Assembly: GCA_021234155.1 (NCBI GenBank) | Contig: JAJEKV010000113.1 | Coordinates: forward strand, 372,001 to 436,000 | DNA from: Isoetes taiwanensis | Taxonomy: Eukaryota; Streptophyta; Lycopodiopsida; Isoetales; Isoetaceae | Length of the DNA stretch: 64,000 bases | Reading direction: 5' to 3' | In this document: in pieces, positions 34,232 to 45,600 of the stretch | Position numbering within the stretch: the first letter of the stretch is position 1 | How the letters are laid out: each line of letters begins with the position of its first letter | Notes under the pieces: generated by a model | What the model saw: only the letters and a program-made list of their open reading frames with translations | Databases searched by the model: none | What the model was told of the DNA's origin: nothing | Made by a program: the position numbers and the translations under genes

Positions 34232-35373
34232 GTTTTAAGGGTCCGATCTTCGGCATCAACACCCTCCCTCACGTGATGACATTGTGCAAGATCTGGTCGA
34301 ATCGACTAGGATCGGCCTCCGATATGTAAACCACAGCATTTGCTAGGTTATTGAAATGTTTATGTTATGGAGGTCGAGTTTTTGATCGGTTGCACACTTG
34401 TGGCTTTTTGATGGGACAAAATCCCCAAATTTGATACATGGTCGGGGAGGGATTTGGAATTGAAAATGTGAAGCAATAAGGATCATTAGGGAATGGGATT
34501 TGGATTTATCTTCCTCTCGGTGTGGCAATTAGAAGTCAAAGCTCTTTTTTGTCCCCATAAGAATCCTCAAAAATTGTTTGGGATCATTAATGCGGGATGG
34601 CCAACTTCATTCTTGATCCAAACTTTTGATCTTTCATGAAAATGCCATGGCCGTTGCATTAGATCGCGTTTAAAAAGCAAAGGTGCACCTAGCTATCCAA
34701 GATAAGCCATATGTGTTACCTTAAAAATTTTTTTTGCCTCCAAAATTTAAACCCTATAACAATGGACCTATTAGCAACACCGCGAATCCATTGCCACAAA
34801 TAGTGTTCGAATCGGAGTTTTTGATCAAAAAGTTATAGTAGAAAGATGACACTGCAAAAGTTAGTTAGCAAAACATATTTGTCGTTCTTCTCTTATTGAT
34901 AAAAGCTAGGTGCACCTTTGCCCTAAACAAAATGAGATCTCAAATTACCTCTAATGCTATCCAAGAAAGACCCTCGTTTTTGGCCTCCATGGCAAACCCT
35001 AAATAACACACGTTTGGATCTATTGGCCATCCCTATTGGCCATCCGAATGATCCCAAATAATTTTGCTACCGCAAAAACTTGACTTCTAATTGCCACACT
35101 GGGAGGAAGATAAATCCAAATCCCATTCCCTCGGTTCCTATTGCTTCACATTTTCAATCGCAGCTTCTCGACCATGTCCCAAGTGCAACCGGTTTTTCGA
35201 AAACCTTTCATCCATAACGCAAACCTTTCAATAACCTAGCAACACAAACCTTTGTATTAAAACATTTTCCCACTCGGAGGTCGATCCCAATAGTCGATTC
35301 GACCAGATCTTGCACAATGTCATCATGTAGAGGGAGGGGTGTTGACGCCATTAGAAGATGGACCTTTAAAACC
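34232..35373. repeat. Inverted repeat nested in the CACTA-like element
   Basis: Arms of about 300 bp (34232-34538 and 35091-35373) are diverged reverse complements around a 550-bp spacer. For example TGTGGCAATTAGAAGTCA at 34521-34538 is matched by TGACTTCTAATTGCCACA at 35091-35108, and the outer TTTTAAGGGTCC is matched near 35362-35373. No coding assigned. It may be a nested foldback element. Confidence 0.75.
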
Positions 35374-35467
35374 TTTCGGATGGCGTCGAATCTCCATTTC
35401 GGGAAAGGTTGGCATTGGCATTTGCCCTCCCGTGAGGAGCGCTTGAATGGCACACCGGAAAAGGTCA

Positions 35468-35815
35468 GCCTCGATAACCTTTCTGAGGTCCATCTTTTGG
35501 AGTCTTTTCTGAGGGCAACAAGATGAACAACAAAACTTGGCAAGACCCACAAGGGGGATCATGAGCCTCTGCCAAAAAACAAACACTTGGGGAGGGCTTC
35601 TACCTCCACCAAGTGTAACTTACTTGGAGCCCGACCCTAAAGGGCTGCCTCGATAACCTTTCTGAGGTCCATCTTTTGGAGTCTTTTTTGAGGGCAACAA
35701 GATGAACAACAAAACTTGGGAAGACCCACAAGGGGGATCATGAGCCTCTGCCAAAAAACAAACACTTCCGGGGGGGGAGGGGGGGGGGGCTTTTACCTCC
35801 ACCAAGTGTAAATTA
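35468..35815. repeat. 179-bp tandem duplication
   Basis: Two units start GCCTCGATAACCTTTCTGAG (35468 and 35647) and stay very similar through CTCTGCCAAAAAACAAACAC. They differ at a few bases and in the length of the G run that follows. Confidence 0.85.
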
Positions 35816-36660
35816 CATAAGTAGAGGTTGAACCCATGATCCCTAGCCTAGGAGCAAACACCATACCAAGGCACCATAACCACTAGAGCTAAACCACAAG
35901 ACATACTAACTAGCTAATGTATAGCCAAAACATGGGGGGACTCGTACCTCCACCATGAAAATAAAGCACAACATGTCGTACACATGGGGGAATGACATCG
36001 CTCCCAAGCATGAAATACAAGCGATAGGTTTGACCCCATGACCTTTAGCCTTAGGGAAAACCTCTCAGCTATGCACCACAACCAAGAAGGCTGGGCCGAA
36101 AGATATAAACAAGGCTAGGTCTTCAAAGAGAAGAAAAACCCCACATACATAAACCTGCAAAAATATCACAATAGAACCATAACACTTGGGGGGGACTCTT
36201 ACCTCCACCAAGAGGTATCTTACATACAATGGGATCGAACCCAAGATCACTAGCCTTGGAGCATGACCTATGACTAAGCACCATAGCCAAAAGACTAGGC
36301 ACCAATACAAGGAACTTAAAAGACCAAATTAAAACACTAGGGGGATAAAAAGTGAACAAACAGACTGGGGGGACTCATACCTCCACCTTAGCCAGAAATA
36401 CATGTCAAAATCCCCTAGGGGTTCAAAAAGCAAAATCCGGCGGAAACCTAACCTTATTTAGAAAGGAAATCTAACTAGGGGAATTCCAAAAAAAAAAAAA
36501 AGGGGGGGGGGGGACTCATACCTCCACCTTGACCAAGAAATACATGTCAAAATCTCCTAGGGATCCAAAGGAGCAAGATCAGGTGGAAACCTAACCTTGT
36601 TTGCCAGGAAAAACTAACTAGGGGGTTTGGGAAAAGTGGCTAGGGGGGACTCTACCACTA
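35760..36660. repeat. Degenerate G-rich repeats with poly-G runs
   Basis: A phrase built of GGGGGGACTC, then TACCTCCACC, then AAG recurs at about 35590, 35770, 35930, 36185, 36365, 36500 and 36640. Between some copies, a phrase like TTGAACCCATGATCCCTAGCC followed by GCACCATAACCA occurs three times. Uninterrupted G runs of up to 11-13 bases occur at 35770-35790 and 36500-36513. Non-coding on both strands. Confidence 0.8.
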
Positions 36661-36741
36661 CCTGTTGGAGCTATGCATGTCTATTTCCGGCACTTTGCAT
36701 GCGTTAATGCATAATCAGTTTCTCTATAAATCTGAGTTTTC

Positions 36742-37298
36742 ATGTTCGGCCTGCTTAATCAACAGAGTTCTAGAGCAGAAGGCGATGGAGTTCGGCGCTT
36801 GCAACAAAGGTATATTAATGCTTCTTTGATAACCTTGAATGAAGATCTGTGACTCATCCCTTCGCTTCCACAGATCATTAGCTAAAGCGGAATATTCCGG
36901 CGATAACACAGAAGGTTTGATCATTTTTCTTTTAGTCTTGCCAAATGAACTGATGAGATCACTCTAATGCATGCGAATCCTTTGCAGCTGACCAGGCGCC
37001 GGATATCCATTCAATACAGATTGATGGCGGTGAAGTCCAGCATTTGCAAGAGAGGTAAACATCTTTTGAACTGAACTCAGTTCTTGCCCCTTTTTTTCCA
37101 GATATGGCTTGCCTCAGAGTTGCTGGGTAGATTTGAGTGGATTAACCATCTGCAAGCCGTTATAAAGATCATTACATCATGAGCGATAGGAGATAAGGCC
37201 TTTCCCTACTGCTTTTTTTCTCTATTAACCGTATTTGATCTGGGTTATTCGCATGCATAAGCAGGCGCATAGGAGGAAGTTTAAGCACCAGACTATGA
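36742..37298 (+). CDS. Possible four-exon small gene (69 codons) inside the CACTA-like element
   Basis: Four short exons join in frame with GT-AG borders: 36742-36809, 36874-36914, 36988-37054 and 37265-37298. They give a 69-residue hydrophilic peptide starting MFGLLNQQSSRAEGDG and ending GGSLSTRL. I do not recognise it. In favour are four compatible junctions and the chain of short exons. Against it, a TATAAA box at 36725-36730 lies only 12 bp before this ATG, so the true transcript might start after it. The ATG at 36785 is out of frame with exon 2. It may be captured host exons or part of an element gene. Confidence 0.3.
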
Positions 37299-37318
37299 GG
37301 CGGAGGTAGAACCTTATA

Positions 37319-37457
37319 CCAGAGCACTTAAATGCTATATTTTTCCATTCTCTTCTGACATGGCTGGCTCAAAAAACTAGACCCGGTCCAGAGCACTTAA
37401 ATGCTATATTTTTCCATTCTCTTCTGACATGGCTGGCTCAAAAAACTAGATCCGGTT
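37319..37457. repeat. 69-bp tandem duplication
   Basis: Two adjacent copies of CCAGAGCACTTAAATGCTAT...CTAGAYCCGGT are identical apart from a couple of bases near the ends. They lie about 20 bp after the possible small gene. Confidence 0.9.
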
Positions 37458-37899
37458 CAGATCTACAATCCTCTTCATCCGAAACTTCTTTTTCGACATG
37501 AAAGGCAAGTAAAAAATATCTCAGTGTTGATTAATCCCTTCATTCATGATTCTTACTGAGATCAAACATGGCAGGGTTTGAGGCAGAATCGGGGCTTTCA
37601 AGTATGGCTACTCCAAGAAAACCCTATGAAAGGAATCAAAAGATGTTGCTGCAAAACTAGAAAGGAATAGATAACATGCAGTTGAATTTGTTTTAATAAA
37701 ACATGTGAGCATGAACTAGTTTTATGAACTGGTTTTAAAACATGAGCTGTTCTAACAAAATATGTCAATAAACTGGTTTTAAAACATGTTGTAAACAGTA
37801 GTACTACAAGAAATGCTGAATAAGTGTATTTTAGGTTTATGTATTTTGAATAAATGTATTCAATGTAAAAATTCCTTGTTTACTATTACAATCATTTAA

Positions 37900-38416
37900 T
37901 TGTATTCTCTCGTGACAATGGAAAACAATTTGTACAAAAAACAACACTAGAAAAAACATGTGTTATTATTGAAAAACAACGTTGCAATACAAATACTAAA
38001 AATAACATGTGGAAAATTGCAAAACTGTGCTAAACCATGCATTGTTTTTAGCTAAAGGCTACATCTAAGAACTATGCATTGTTCCTTTTTTCGAGCGAAA
38101 CCACACGTAGAATTTGGCATTGTTTTTCTCTATAAACCGCGGTGAAAACCACATAAAAATGCGAAACTACACATAGAATCTGGCATTGTTTTTCTCTATA
38201 AACAATGTTGAAAACCATATAAAACTTACGAGTTGTTTTTGTCTAAAAAAACCACGCATAAAAACTACGCGTTCTTTTCGTGTGAAAAACTACATTAAAA
38301 ACCTACTATTGTTTCTAGCATTTTCGGAATAATAATATGGGTGGTCTTTGAGTATTGTTTTTTTGCAAAAACAACAGCAAAAAACTACATATAGAGCAGA
38401 TTTTGGGGTTATAGTG
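37900..38416. repeat. Right subterminal repeat zone of the CACTA-like element
   Basis: Repeated words such as AAAACCACACGTAGAA, GCGAAACTACACATAGAA and AAAACTACGCGTTC occur, plus a 66-bp near-tandem unit at about 38097-38230. The orientation is inverse to the left zone. Confidence 0.65.
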
Positions 38417-38439
38417 ATATCGTAAGAAGGAAAAATCTA

Positions 38440-38655
38440 CTACAAAGGAGAAAGCTGAAGATAATGATTGCATACAGAACCAGCTCTTGTGCATAGTGTA
38501 GCTGCATCCCATGAACTGGACAGAATATTTTCGATGCCTTCCTCCATCACAGGGCTCAGGTTCTGCAAAAGCTCTTTGAAAATGTTTAGTCCTGGCATCT
38601 TCTCCCTTATTGCCTGCAACGCAGTATGTCTGCAATCTGCCTTAGCTCTCCATAT
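38440..38655 (-). CDS. Candidate exon, weakly KIX-like
   Basis: On the minus strand a TTAATGCAG acceptor leads into a 71-codon frame ending in TAG. It begins IWRAKADCRHTALQAIREKM and includes EEGIENI and WDAAT. The W-R start, spaced basic residues, helical pattern and closing AAT recall the KIX domain of plant MED15, which reads W-R ... R ... I ... AAT. The resemblance is weak and from memory. It does not splice in phase directly to the glutamine-rich exon at 39535-39655, so an exon between them would be needed. It could be any terminal exon. Confidence 0.25.
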   Translation of the reverse strand: MWRAKADCRHTALQAIREKMPGLNIFKELLQNLSPVMEEGIENILSSSWDAATLCTRAGSVCNHYLQLSPL

Positions 38656-39084
38656 CTGCATTAACAAATGCCCACACTTGAAGTTAACACCATAACTACA
38701 TTACCCATTCTATACATCTGGCTAGCATATATCATATGGCATCTTACGATAGAACAAAAAAGGATTGTCAAGATTACTACTGTTGCTATACTTCAAGGGG
38801 CCACCTCCATTTGCTAATGGCCTACATTTGCATAAGGATCGATCTGGTAATTTACTCGCTTTATCAACAACTTAAATGCAGAAAAAGACCAGACATCAAT
38901 AAGCCATTTAAGAATCTAGACCCATCTAATCAGACTACCAACATTAAGTGGGGGGCTGGTTACAACTGGCAGTGCAACTGGCATAAGTATAAGTTATAAG
39001 TGCGTACAGTGGCTGAAGAACTAGACAACTAATAGATAATAAAAGAGAATTTGCATATGATTCTGAAATAGGTAAAAATCCAGG

Positions 39085-39258
<174 letters not shown>

Positions 39259-39534
39259 ATTTTAACGTCACACCACTAGGCAGCATCCAACAGGACATGT
39301 GACCACACACCACACGACATTGCTCAGTTGGGCCCCTGCCCCCAACCACTTTACATTGCGTCTGTGGGTCTTTAGAGTAATGTTCTAAATGCTTATTAAT
39401 TAACTTATAGAAATTGCTACTACATTTTTGTCGGTATGCATAAAAGCTGAAGTTAAGATCCTAATGGATGAGTCAGATTGGGCTCCATATACATTTGCTG
39501 CATTGGATCTAATTACCTGACAAATTAATTGTAC

Positions 39535-39655
39535 CTTGAGTAGGCTGCATATACTGTAAAAGCTGACTTTGTGCAGGCTGTGGCGTTTGTTGCATTATGT
39601 GAACCGGTTGCAGTGCATTGGCTCCACTTGTTGAATTGGCTGTATCGATGCTCAT
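39535..39655 (-). CDS. Candidate glutamine-rich first exon
   Basis: From an ATG at 39655 the minus strand reads MSIDTANSTSGANALQPVHI, then MQQTPQPAQSQLLQYMQPTQ, and ends in CAAG before a GTACAATT donor. Its Q/P/S-rich composition resembles activation regions of transcription factors or Mediator subunits. The partner exons are not certain. Confidence 0.3.
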
Positions 39656-39659
39656 ACAG

Positions 39660-41730
39660 TAATATAGCAATTATTTCCTGGGCCGTTTCCTGGAAAGATC
39701 TCTAGCAAACCTGGGCCGTTTCGAATACACTATCAGCAGTTGCTCAATAAATGATCAACGTACATAAAATGATCAAGGGGGAAAGGACCTACTTGGTGAA
39801 TGCAGGACATAATGGTGAATGGATCTTCTAGAGTTGCATGCAGAGAAGAGATAAGACCTTGTCCATTTTCTGCCGAACTGATCCATCCCAAAAGAAGAAA
39901 GAATGTGTCTTTGGCATTATGGAAGGAGCCTCTATCTAAGCTAGCCGTGAAAGTTTGAGAGTGACTTCTTGATGTGATCCACTAAAATTTGTTGTTAACA
40001 TTTTTCTTGATCATGATCTTAACCTACAACTCAAATCGTGGCATTGCAACACATCTATCAGTATCTTCTGAGCCTCCCTTGAAGAAGATTGGCTGCAAAA
40101 CAAAGAAAGCGGCTCTGTTTCAAAAGAAAGCGGCTCTGTTTCTCTGGCTCCAACTAAAAACATCAGCGCCTCCTTATCATTGGCTGCAAACCAAAAGATT
40201 TAGGGTTCAAAATATTTGCAAATCACAAATACCTCTGCCGGAGTTTCTACGAACTCCAAATAGGTTAGTACATGTTACTTACCTGTTATGCATTTTATCT
40301 ATCAGCCTCTGAAACTGCCGACAAAGAACATGCATGTAGATGTGCATATGTTTGAACCTATGAGTGCCCCACGTATCTAAGTCATCAGAGCGCCGCTGTT
40401 TGCATGACTCCGCAGCCTGAAATTATAGGGCGAACTTAGAAGGCAGGCTATGGCTTAAAAAAACCGCATCACTTTCCTTTCTGCAGCAGGTGCGGCCAAA
40501 TCCGGCCTGAACAAAAACCCAAGACCACAAATACCATGATCTGCGTCAAGATCTTGAGATAGGCTGCCGGAGTTGCTTGCACAGCAAGAAATCATAGTTT
40601 TACTCCTTTTTTTAAGTTTTAGTTATTTTTTTAAGACACGTGTCGTGCTCAGGCTTTTTCCTGGGACGAAAATATTCCATCAAAGAACAAATGAATCTGC
40701 TTTATATATGTTTAGATAAACTATCCAATATATTCCGCCGCGACCATTTCTCTTTCTCGATTTCCACATGTTTGGGAAATGAATCAAATGTTGTTGTAAA
40801 ATCTAACACATTTGGAGTAGAAAACAAAGACTCCCATACATTTGAAGAATGAGTGGAAGATTGTTGAAAATTCTCACACATTCAGAATAAAATTAAAAAA
40901 AAAAAAGAATACGGGTATTGGCAATTCACACTATTAGATTTTGTAAGTAACAACAAAGATGGCAGTAGGCCAATCTTTGCACTATGTAAGCAGAACCTTA
41001 TCAGCAAAGATTAACTTCACACATTGCATAAAGCCACACATCAAATTACTGCTTGTGTGCAACATGTAGTTGCAAGTATCACCTATGCAAAGAATTCATA
41101 GCAAATTCCTATAGACGTAGGGTATGGTCGGCATGTTTCGCGCACTTAAGAGGCAAACTAAAAAATGGAGGCACGGTCAAAGTAAAAAATGGTTAAAAAC
41201 GTGTTTTTTGGATACTTAACGTGTTTGCGTTTCTAATGAAAAAAAAATCGCCTGATTCTAACATATCTACAAAAAGTTAGAGTAGGCGGAAGAGGAGGGG
41301 GTCTAATGGCCCCCTACGTGAGGCGGGTCCCCTTCCTAGCGCGCAGGGGGATTCCATCCACTTCTTTGAAGATTTTGAAGAGATTTAAGAGGCAAACGTG
41401 GGAGATGTCTACATCCTTAGAAAGCCCTTTCAAATAGCTTTCAAATGCACGTGTCCATGTGCTAAACAGAGATGTGAAAGAAAAGTTATGACACTTTTAG
41501 TGAGGAGCCCATAAATCGTGGGGGATGGGCCCATAAACTGTGGTGGATGGGCCATGTTATCATGATATCAAATCTTAGCCATTGATTTTTTATTTTAACG
41601 GCCTGCAACATATGTTCAAAGGGAGGGGGTGAGCGATGACGGGTCTATGCGCGAAGGAAGGCAACCATACCCTAGGTGGATTTTATATGGTCTTCACAAA
41701 TTAAAATAGCATTTTAACATCCTTATCCAA
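39660..41730. other. No supported gene
   Basis: Mixed sequence with short open frames. A pocket at 41280-41350 is GC-rich (GTGAGGCGGGTCCCC, AGCGCGCAGGGGG) and may belong to an unrecognised repeat. No coding region can be supported. Confidence 0.45.
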
Positions 41731-41737
41731 CATTGAG

Positions 41738-41815
41738 CTCAAACCCTGACATTGAGCTCAAACTCCACATGACATTGAGCTTGAACCCTAGACATTGAGT
41801 TCGAACCCTAGACCT
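41738..41815. repeat. Short imperfect tandem repeat
   Basis: Four units of GACATTGAGCTCAAACCCTA with spacers of varying length, just upstream of the second Copia element. Confidence 0.8.
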
Positions 41816-42098
41816 ATATGCCATTGGTCGACATTGCAGCTGAGACCTTCAAGAGTATGCACGCAAAACAATCTGACCAAGCTAAGGGAAACAAATCAAT
41901 TCTGGGCTGGGACCACAGAACCCAAGATGCTTCGCGTGCCCTGGATGCAAGATGGGCATCAATTCATGCACCATACTTCAAGCAAATATATCATAGTACT
42001 TGAAGAACAAACATGGCAAAACGTGAACCCAAAAAAAATTACCTGAAGCTATCTGGGCACCATGAATCCCATGTCGAAACATTTACTCTGAAGCTAGG

Positions 42099-42631
42099 TG
42101 ATAAGATATGAAAATTCTGTAGCAATTGTTCACCAGCAATTATATGTGCATCACAAAATAGTCAGCAGCTTCACAGAAACTCAGAATAACAAACTCGGCT
42201 TAACAGATATCAGGGCAATTCTCAGAAGTATAACACAATCAATAAAGCGATTCACTGCACTTAAGAAAAACCAGGTAACAAACCCAGAGCAAAGAAATTG
42301 GAGGCGATTCACCGCAGCTATGAAGTCGGGCTAGAAAAAGCCTGGGCAGCAGAAGACGTCTATGCAAAAACTCCATCAATACTGTAGCAGATTATCAGGT
42401 AAATCCGGCTGTATTAACCAAGTCCGGCCATTCACTAAGCAAATCCGGAAGTACATCAGGGCAATCCGATCTTCATCAATCGATCCAAAACCATTTTTCG
42501 ATGCAAGGCCGTAACATGTTCTTGACGCTTTTATCCTGTTAATTTTGTCGGTTTGGTTAATGTATTCACGCCACGTGTTATTTTCCATGCACAATAATAT
42601 TCTAACTTGTGACATGATAAATATTCTAACA
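42099..42631 (-). repeat. 3' LTR of the minus-strand Copia element
   Basis: 533 bp. On the plus strand it starts TGATAAGATATG and ends ATTCTAACA. It contains three spaced ATCCGG/GTCCGG words (about 42412-42450) that could be promoter elements. Confidence 0.95.
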
Positions 42632-42641
42632 CTCCTCCTTC
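42632..42641 (-). other. Polypurine tract of the minus-strand Copia
   Basis: On the minus strand GAAGGAGGAG abuts the 3' LTR and overlaps no coding sequence. Confidence 0.8.
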
Positions 42642-42644
42642 ATG

Positions 42645-45600
42645 TCACATGAGGCCAATCTCAAGTTTGTGCTTGTTACATTTTTCTTCTCCCAAGGCCT
42701 TAGTGAGCAAATCTGCAATTTGATTGTCAGTTGACACGTATACTACTTGTATCCAACCTTTTTGAACCAAATCTCTGACAAAGTGCATATGTAGCTCAAT
42801 ATGTTTTGTTCTTTCGTGCATTATAGGATTTTTTGTCATTGCTATGCAACTCATGCTATCACTGTATAACTGAACTGGATTATTCTGTATTATCCCTAGC
42901 TCTTCCAATAAACCTTTTAACCATACAACTTCTTTAGCCACAAAAGATACTGCAACGTATTCTGCTTCTGCTGAGGACATAGCAACTGAAGACTGTTTCT
43001 TACTCCTCCAAGATATAGCCGCTCCTCCCAACAAGGTAATATAACCTGAGGTGGATTTCCGTGAATCTGTATCACCTGCCCAATCGGCATCTGCATATGC
43101 CTTTAGAATTATGCCTGAATCCTGTTCCCATTTATATTCTAAACCATGATCAAGTGTTCCCTTTAAATATCTAAGAACTCTTTTCGCTGCTAGCCAGTGT
43201 GCCTGCCCTGGATTGTTTGCAAAGCGACTTAGAAAGTTAACTGCATAAGCAATGTCAGGACGCGTACAGTTTGCCACATAAAGTAAACAACCAATTAGCT
43301 CTTTGTAAGGTACCTTTTCCATATAATCTCTTTCTGAAACTGTCTTTGGACACATTTCATTACTAGGTTTTGCACCAACTACCATGGGGGTTTTAACCGG
43401 ATTACAAGCAGCCATACTGAATCTTTCCAGAATGCCCTGAATGTTCTTCGTCTGGGTAAGTGTCATCCTTTTAGCTTCTCTATCTCTATGTACTTCTATA
43501 CCAAGAAAGAGTTTAAGCTCTCCTAGATCTGTCATTTTAAATTTCTCTTGTAGCACTTTTTTGCAATGACTTAAGCAGTCTATATTATTTGATGCCATTA
43601 TACAATCATCTACGTAGAGAGCTATTATGCAGAAATTATCATGCTCACAAAAAATATAAAGATTGCCATCGGATTTTAGTTTTTCAAGACCTTGAGCCTT
43701 TAGATAACTGTCTATGCATACATACCACTGCCTCGGAGCTTGCCTCAAGCCATAAACTGCCTTTTTTAACTTCCATACCATGTCTTCCCCTTGCTCGTAC
43801 CCCGGAGCTTGCTTCATGTAAATTTCCTCCTCAATATCTGCATTCAAGAATGCCGTGCTCACATCCATATGATGTAGCTCAAGGTTTTCTGCATTTGCAT
43901 ATGCTAAAATAGTTCTCAAACTGGTTAGTTTAACAATAGGAGAGAACGTTTCCTTATAATCTATACCTTCCTTCTGCGAGAAACCCTGCGCAACGAGTCT
44001 GGCTTTATATTTCTGCAAGCTCCCGTCTGATCCTCTTTTAATTTTAAAAACCCACTTGTTTCCAACTATATTTTTTTCTTCAGGACGTTTTACTAGCTCA
44101 TAGGTTTTATTATCAATAAATGACTGCATCTCATTGTCCATTGCATGCTTCCATTTTTCTGCATCTTCTGCACTAATTGCTTCATCAAAATTATTAGGTA
44201 TACCACACTCAAATAATGCCATTATTGCGGGAACACTATCATCTGGCAAAAAAACTGCTTGTAAACGTCTACTCTTACCGGACTGTTGCCTTCCATACAA
44301 ATCTTCGTCTACTTGAAAATTTTCTTTTAAACGTTCAACTTCACTTTTGCGTTTCTTAGGTAATTGAGAGTCACCTATGGGTATCTCATCAACTATCTGT
44401 GTTCCTATTGTCTGACCATTATTTGTGACTTCAGTTCCATTATCATCATCTATATCTACAGTAGTTTCAAGTTTTACTTTATTTACATTTTCCTCCTTAT
44501 CTTTGGTACTCTTAGCATCTTTTATAATTCTTCTATCTTTGTATAAGACTGACTCATCAAATGTTACATCTCTGCTAATGTATACCTTCTTCAAGTCTGG
44601 ATTGTACAGTCGATAACCCTTTGCTTCTTCATCGTAGCCAACGAGAAATGCCTCCGTTGCTCGATCTTCAAGCTTTGTCCGTACTTCTTCTGGATCATGA
44701 ACATAAGTTAGACATCCATATGCTTTAAATTTATCATAATCTTGTCGCCTGCCTGTCCATACTTCCTCGGGAATACTACCATTTATGCTAACAGAAGGCA
44801 ATCTATTTTGGATATAGAATGATGTTTTAACTGCTTCTGCCCATAGATAATTTGGCAGTTTAGCATGTTTTAGAATTGCCCTTGCAGCATCTAATACTGT
44901 TCTATTTTTGCGTTCTGCAACTCCATTTTGCTGAGGGCTGTATCTGCATGTAAGCTGCCTTTTGATTCCCTTTTCTAAGCAAAAACCTTTAAACTTTTTT
45001 GACAAGTATTCTACGCCCCTGTCTGACCTTACACATTTAATTTTTCTGCCAGTTTCACATTCAACTTCTGTTGCAAACTGTTTGAATGCATCTAATGCTT
45101 GCCTTTTTTCAGTTAAAAAATAGCACTTAGCTCTTCTACTATAATCATCAATGAATGAAATATAATACCTTTTTCCACTTGCACTTCTAATGTTCATAGG
45201 TCCACAAAGGTCTGTATGCACTAATTCAAGCAAATCATTTGCACGCTGTCTACTTTTTTTAAAAGGTATTCTTGTATGCTTTCCCAGCATGCATCCCCGA
45301 CAAATAAACTGATGTTTCTCTATTGTGCAATCTATTAGCCCCTTTTTAGCCATAAATTCAACATTCTTGGTGTGTTTATGAGCTAACCTTTCATGCCATA
45401 ACTCAACTGACGGACGCATTGCTGCATTCATACTAATCACCTCATCTTTATTTAATTCAAACAGATCACCATTTCTTTTTGCTAGAAACACAAGTTCATT
45501 ATTACGCAATATTTCACACACTTCCTTGTCAAATACCACTTTATATCCCAAATCCACTAACTGACTAACTGAGATCAAATTTCTGATCAAATTTGGCACA

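Larger units (their letters stand above)
31939..38416. mobile_element. CACTA-type (CMC/EnSpm) DNA transposon of about 6.5 kb, apparently non-autonomous
   Basis: The left end reads CACTACAACCCCAACATTTG and the right end, inverted, reads CACTATAACCCCAAAATCTG (17 of 20 match). ATA precedes the left end (31936-31938) and follows the right end (38417-38419), the 3-bp duplication typical of the superfamily. Inside each end are many short GTAGTTTTT/GTGGTTTTT words on the left and their complements AAAAACTAC/AAAACCAC on the right, like the subterminal transposase-binding repeats of En/Spm. I see no TNPD-like transposase, so mobilisation would need another copy. Cargo: a minisatellite, an inverted repeat, G-rich repeats and a possible small gene. 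Confidence 0.7.

Noticed and set aside
33842-34329. Open frame of up to 143 codons after the minisatellite
   Set aside because: Overlaps an arm of an inverted repeat and resembles no family I know; the other arm does not keep the frame.
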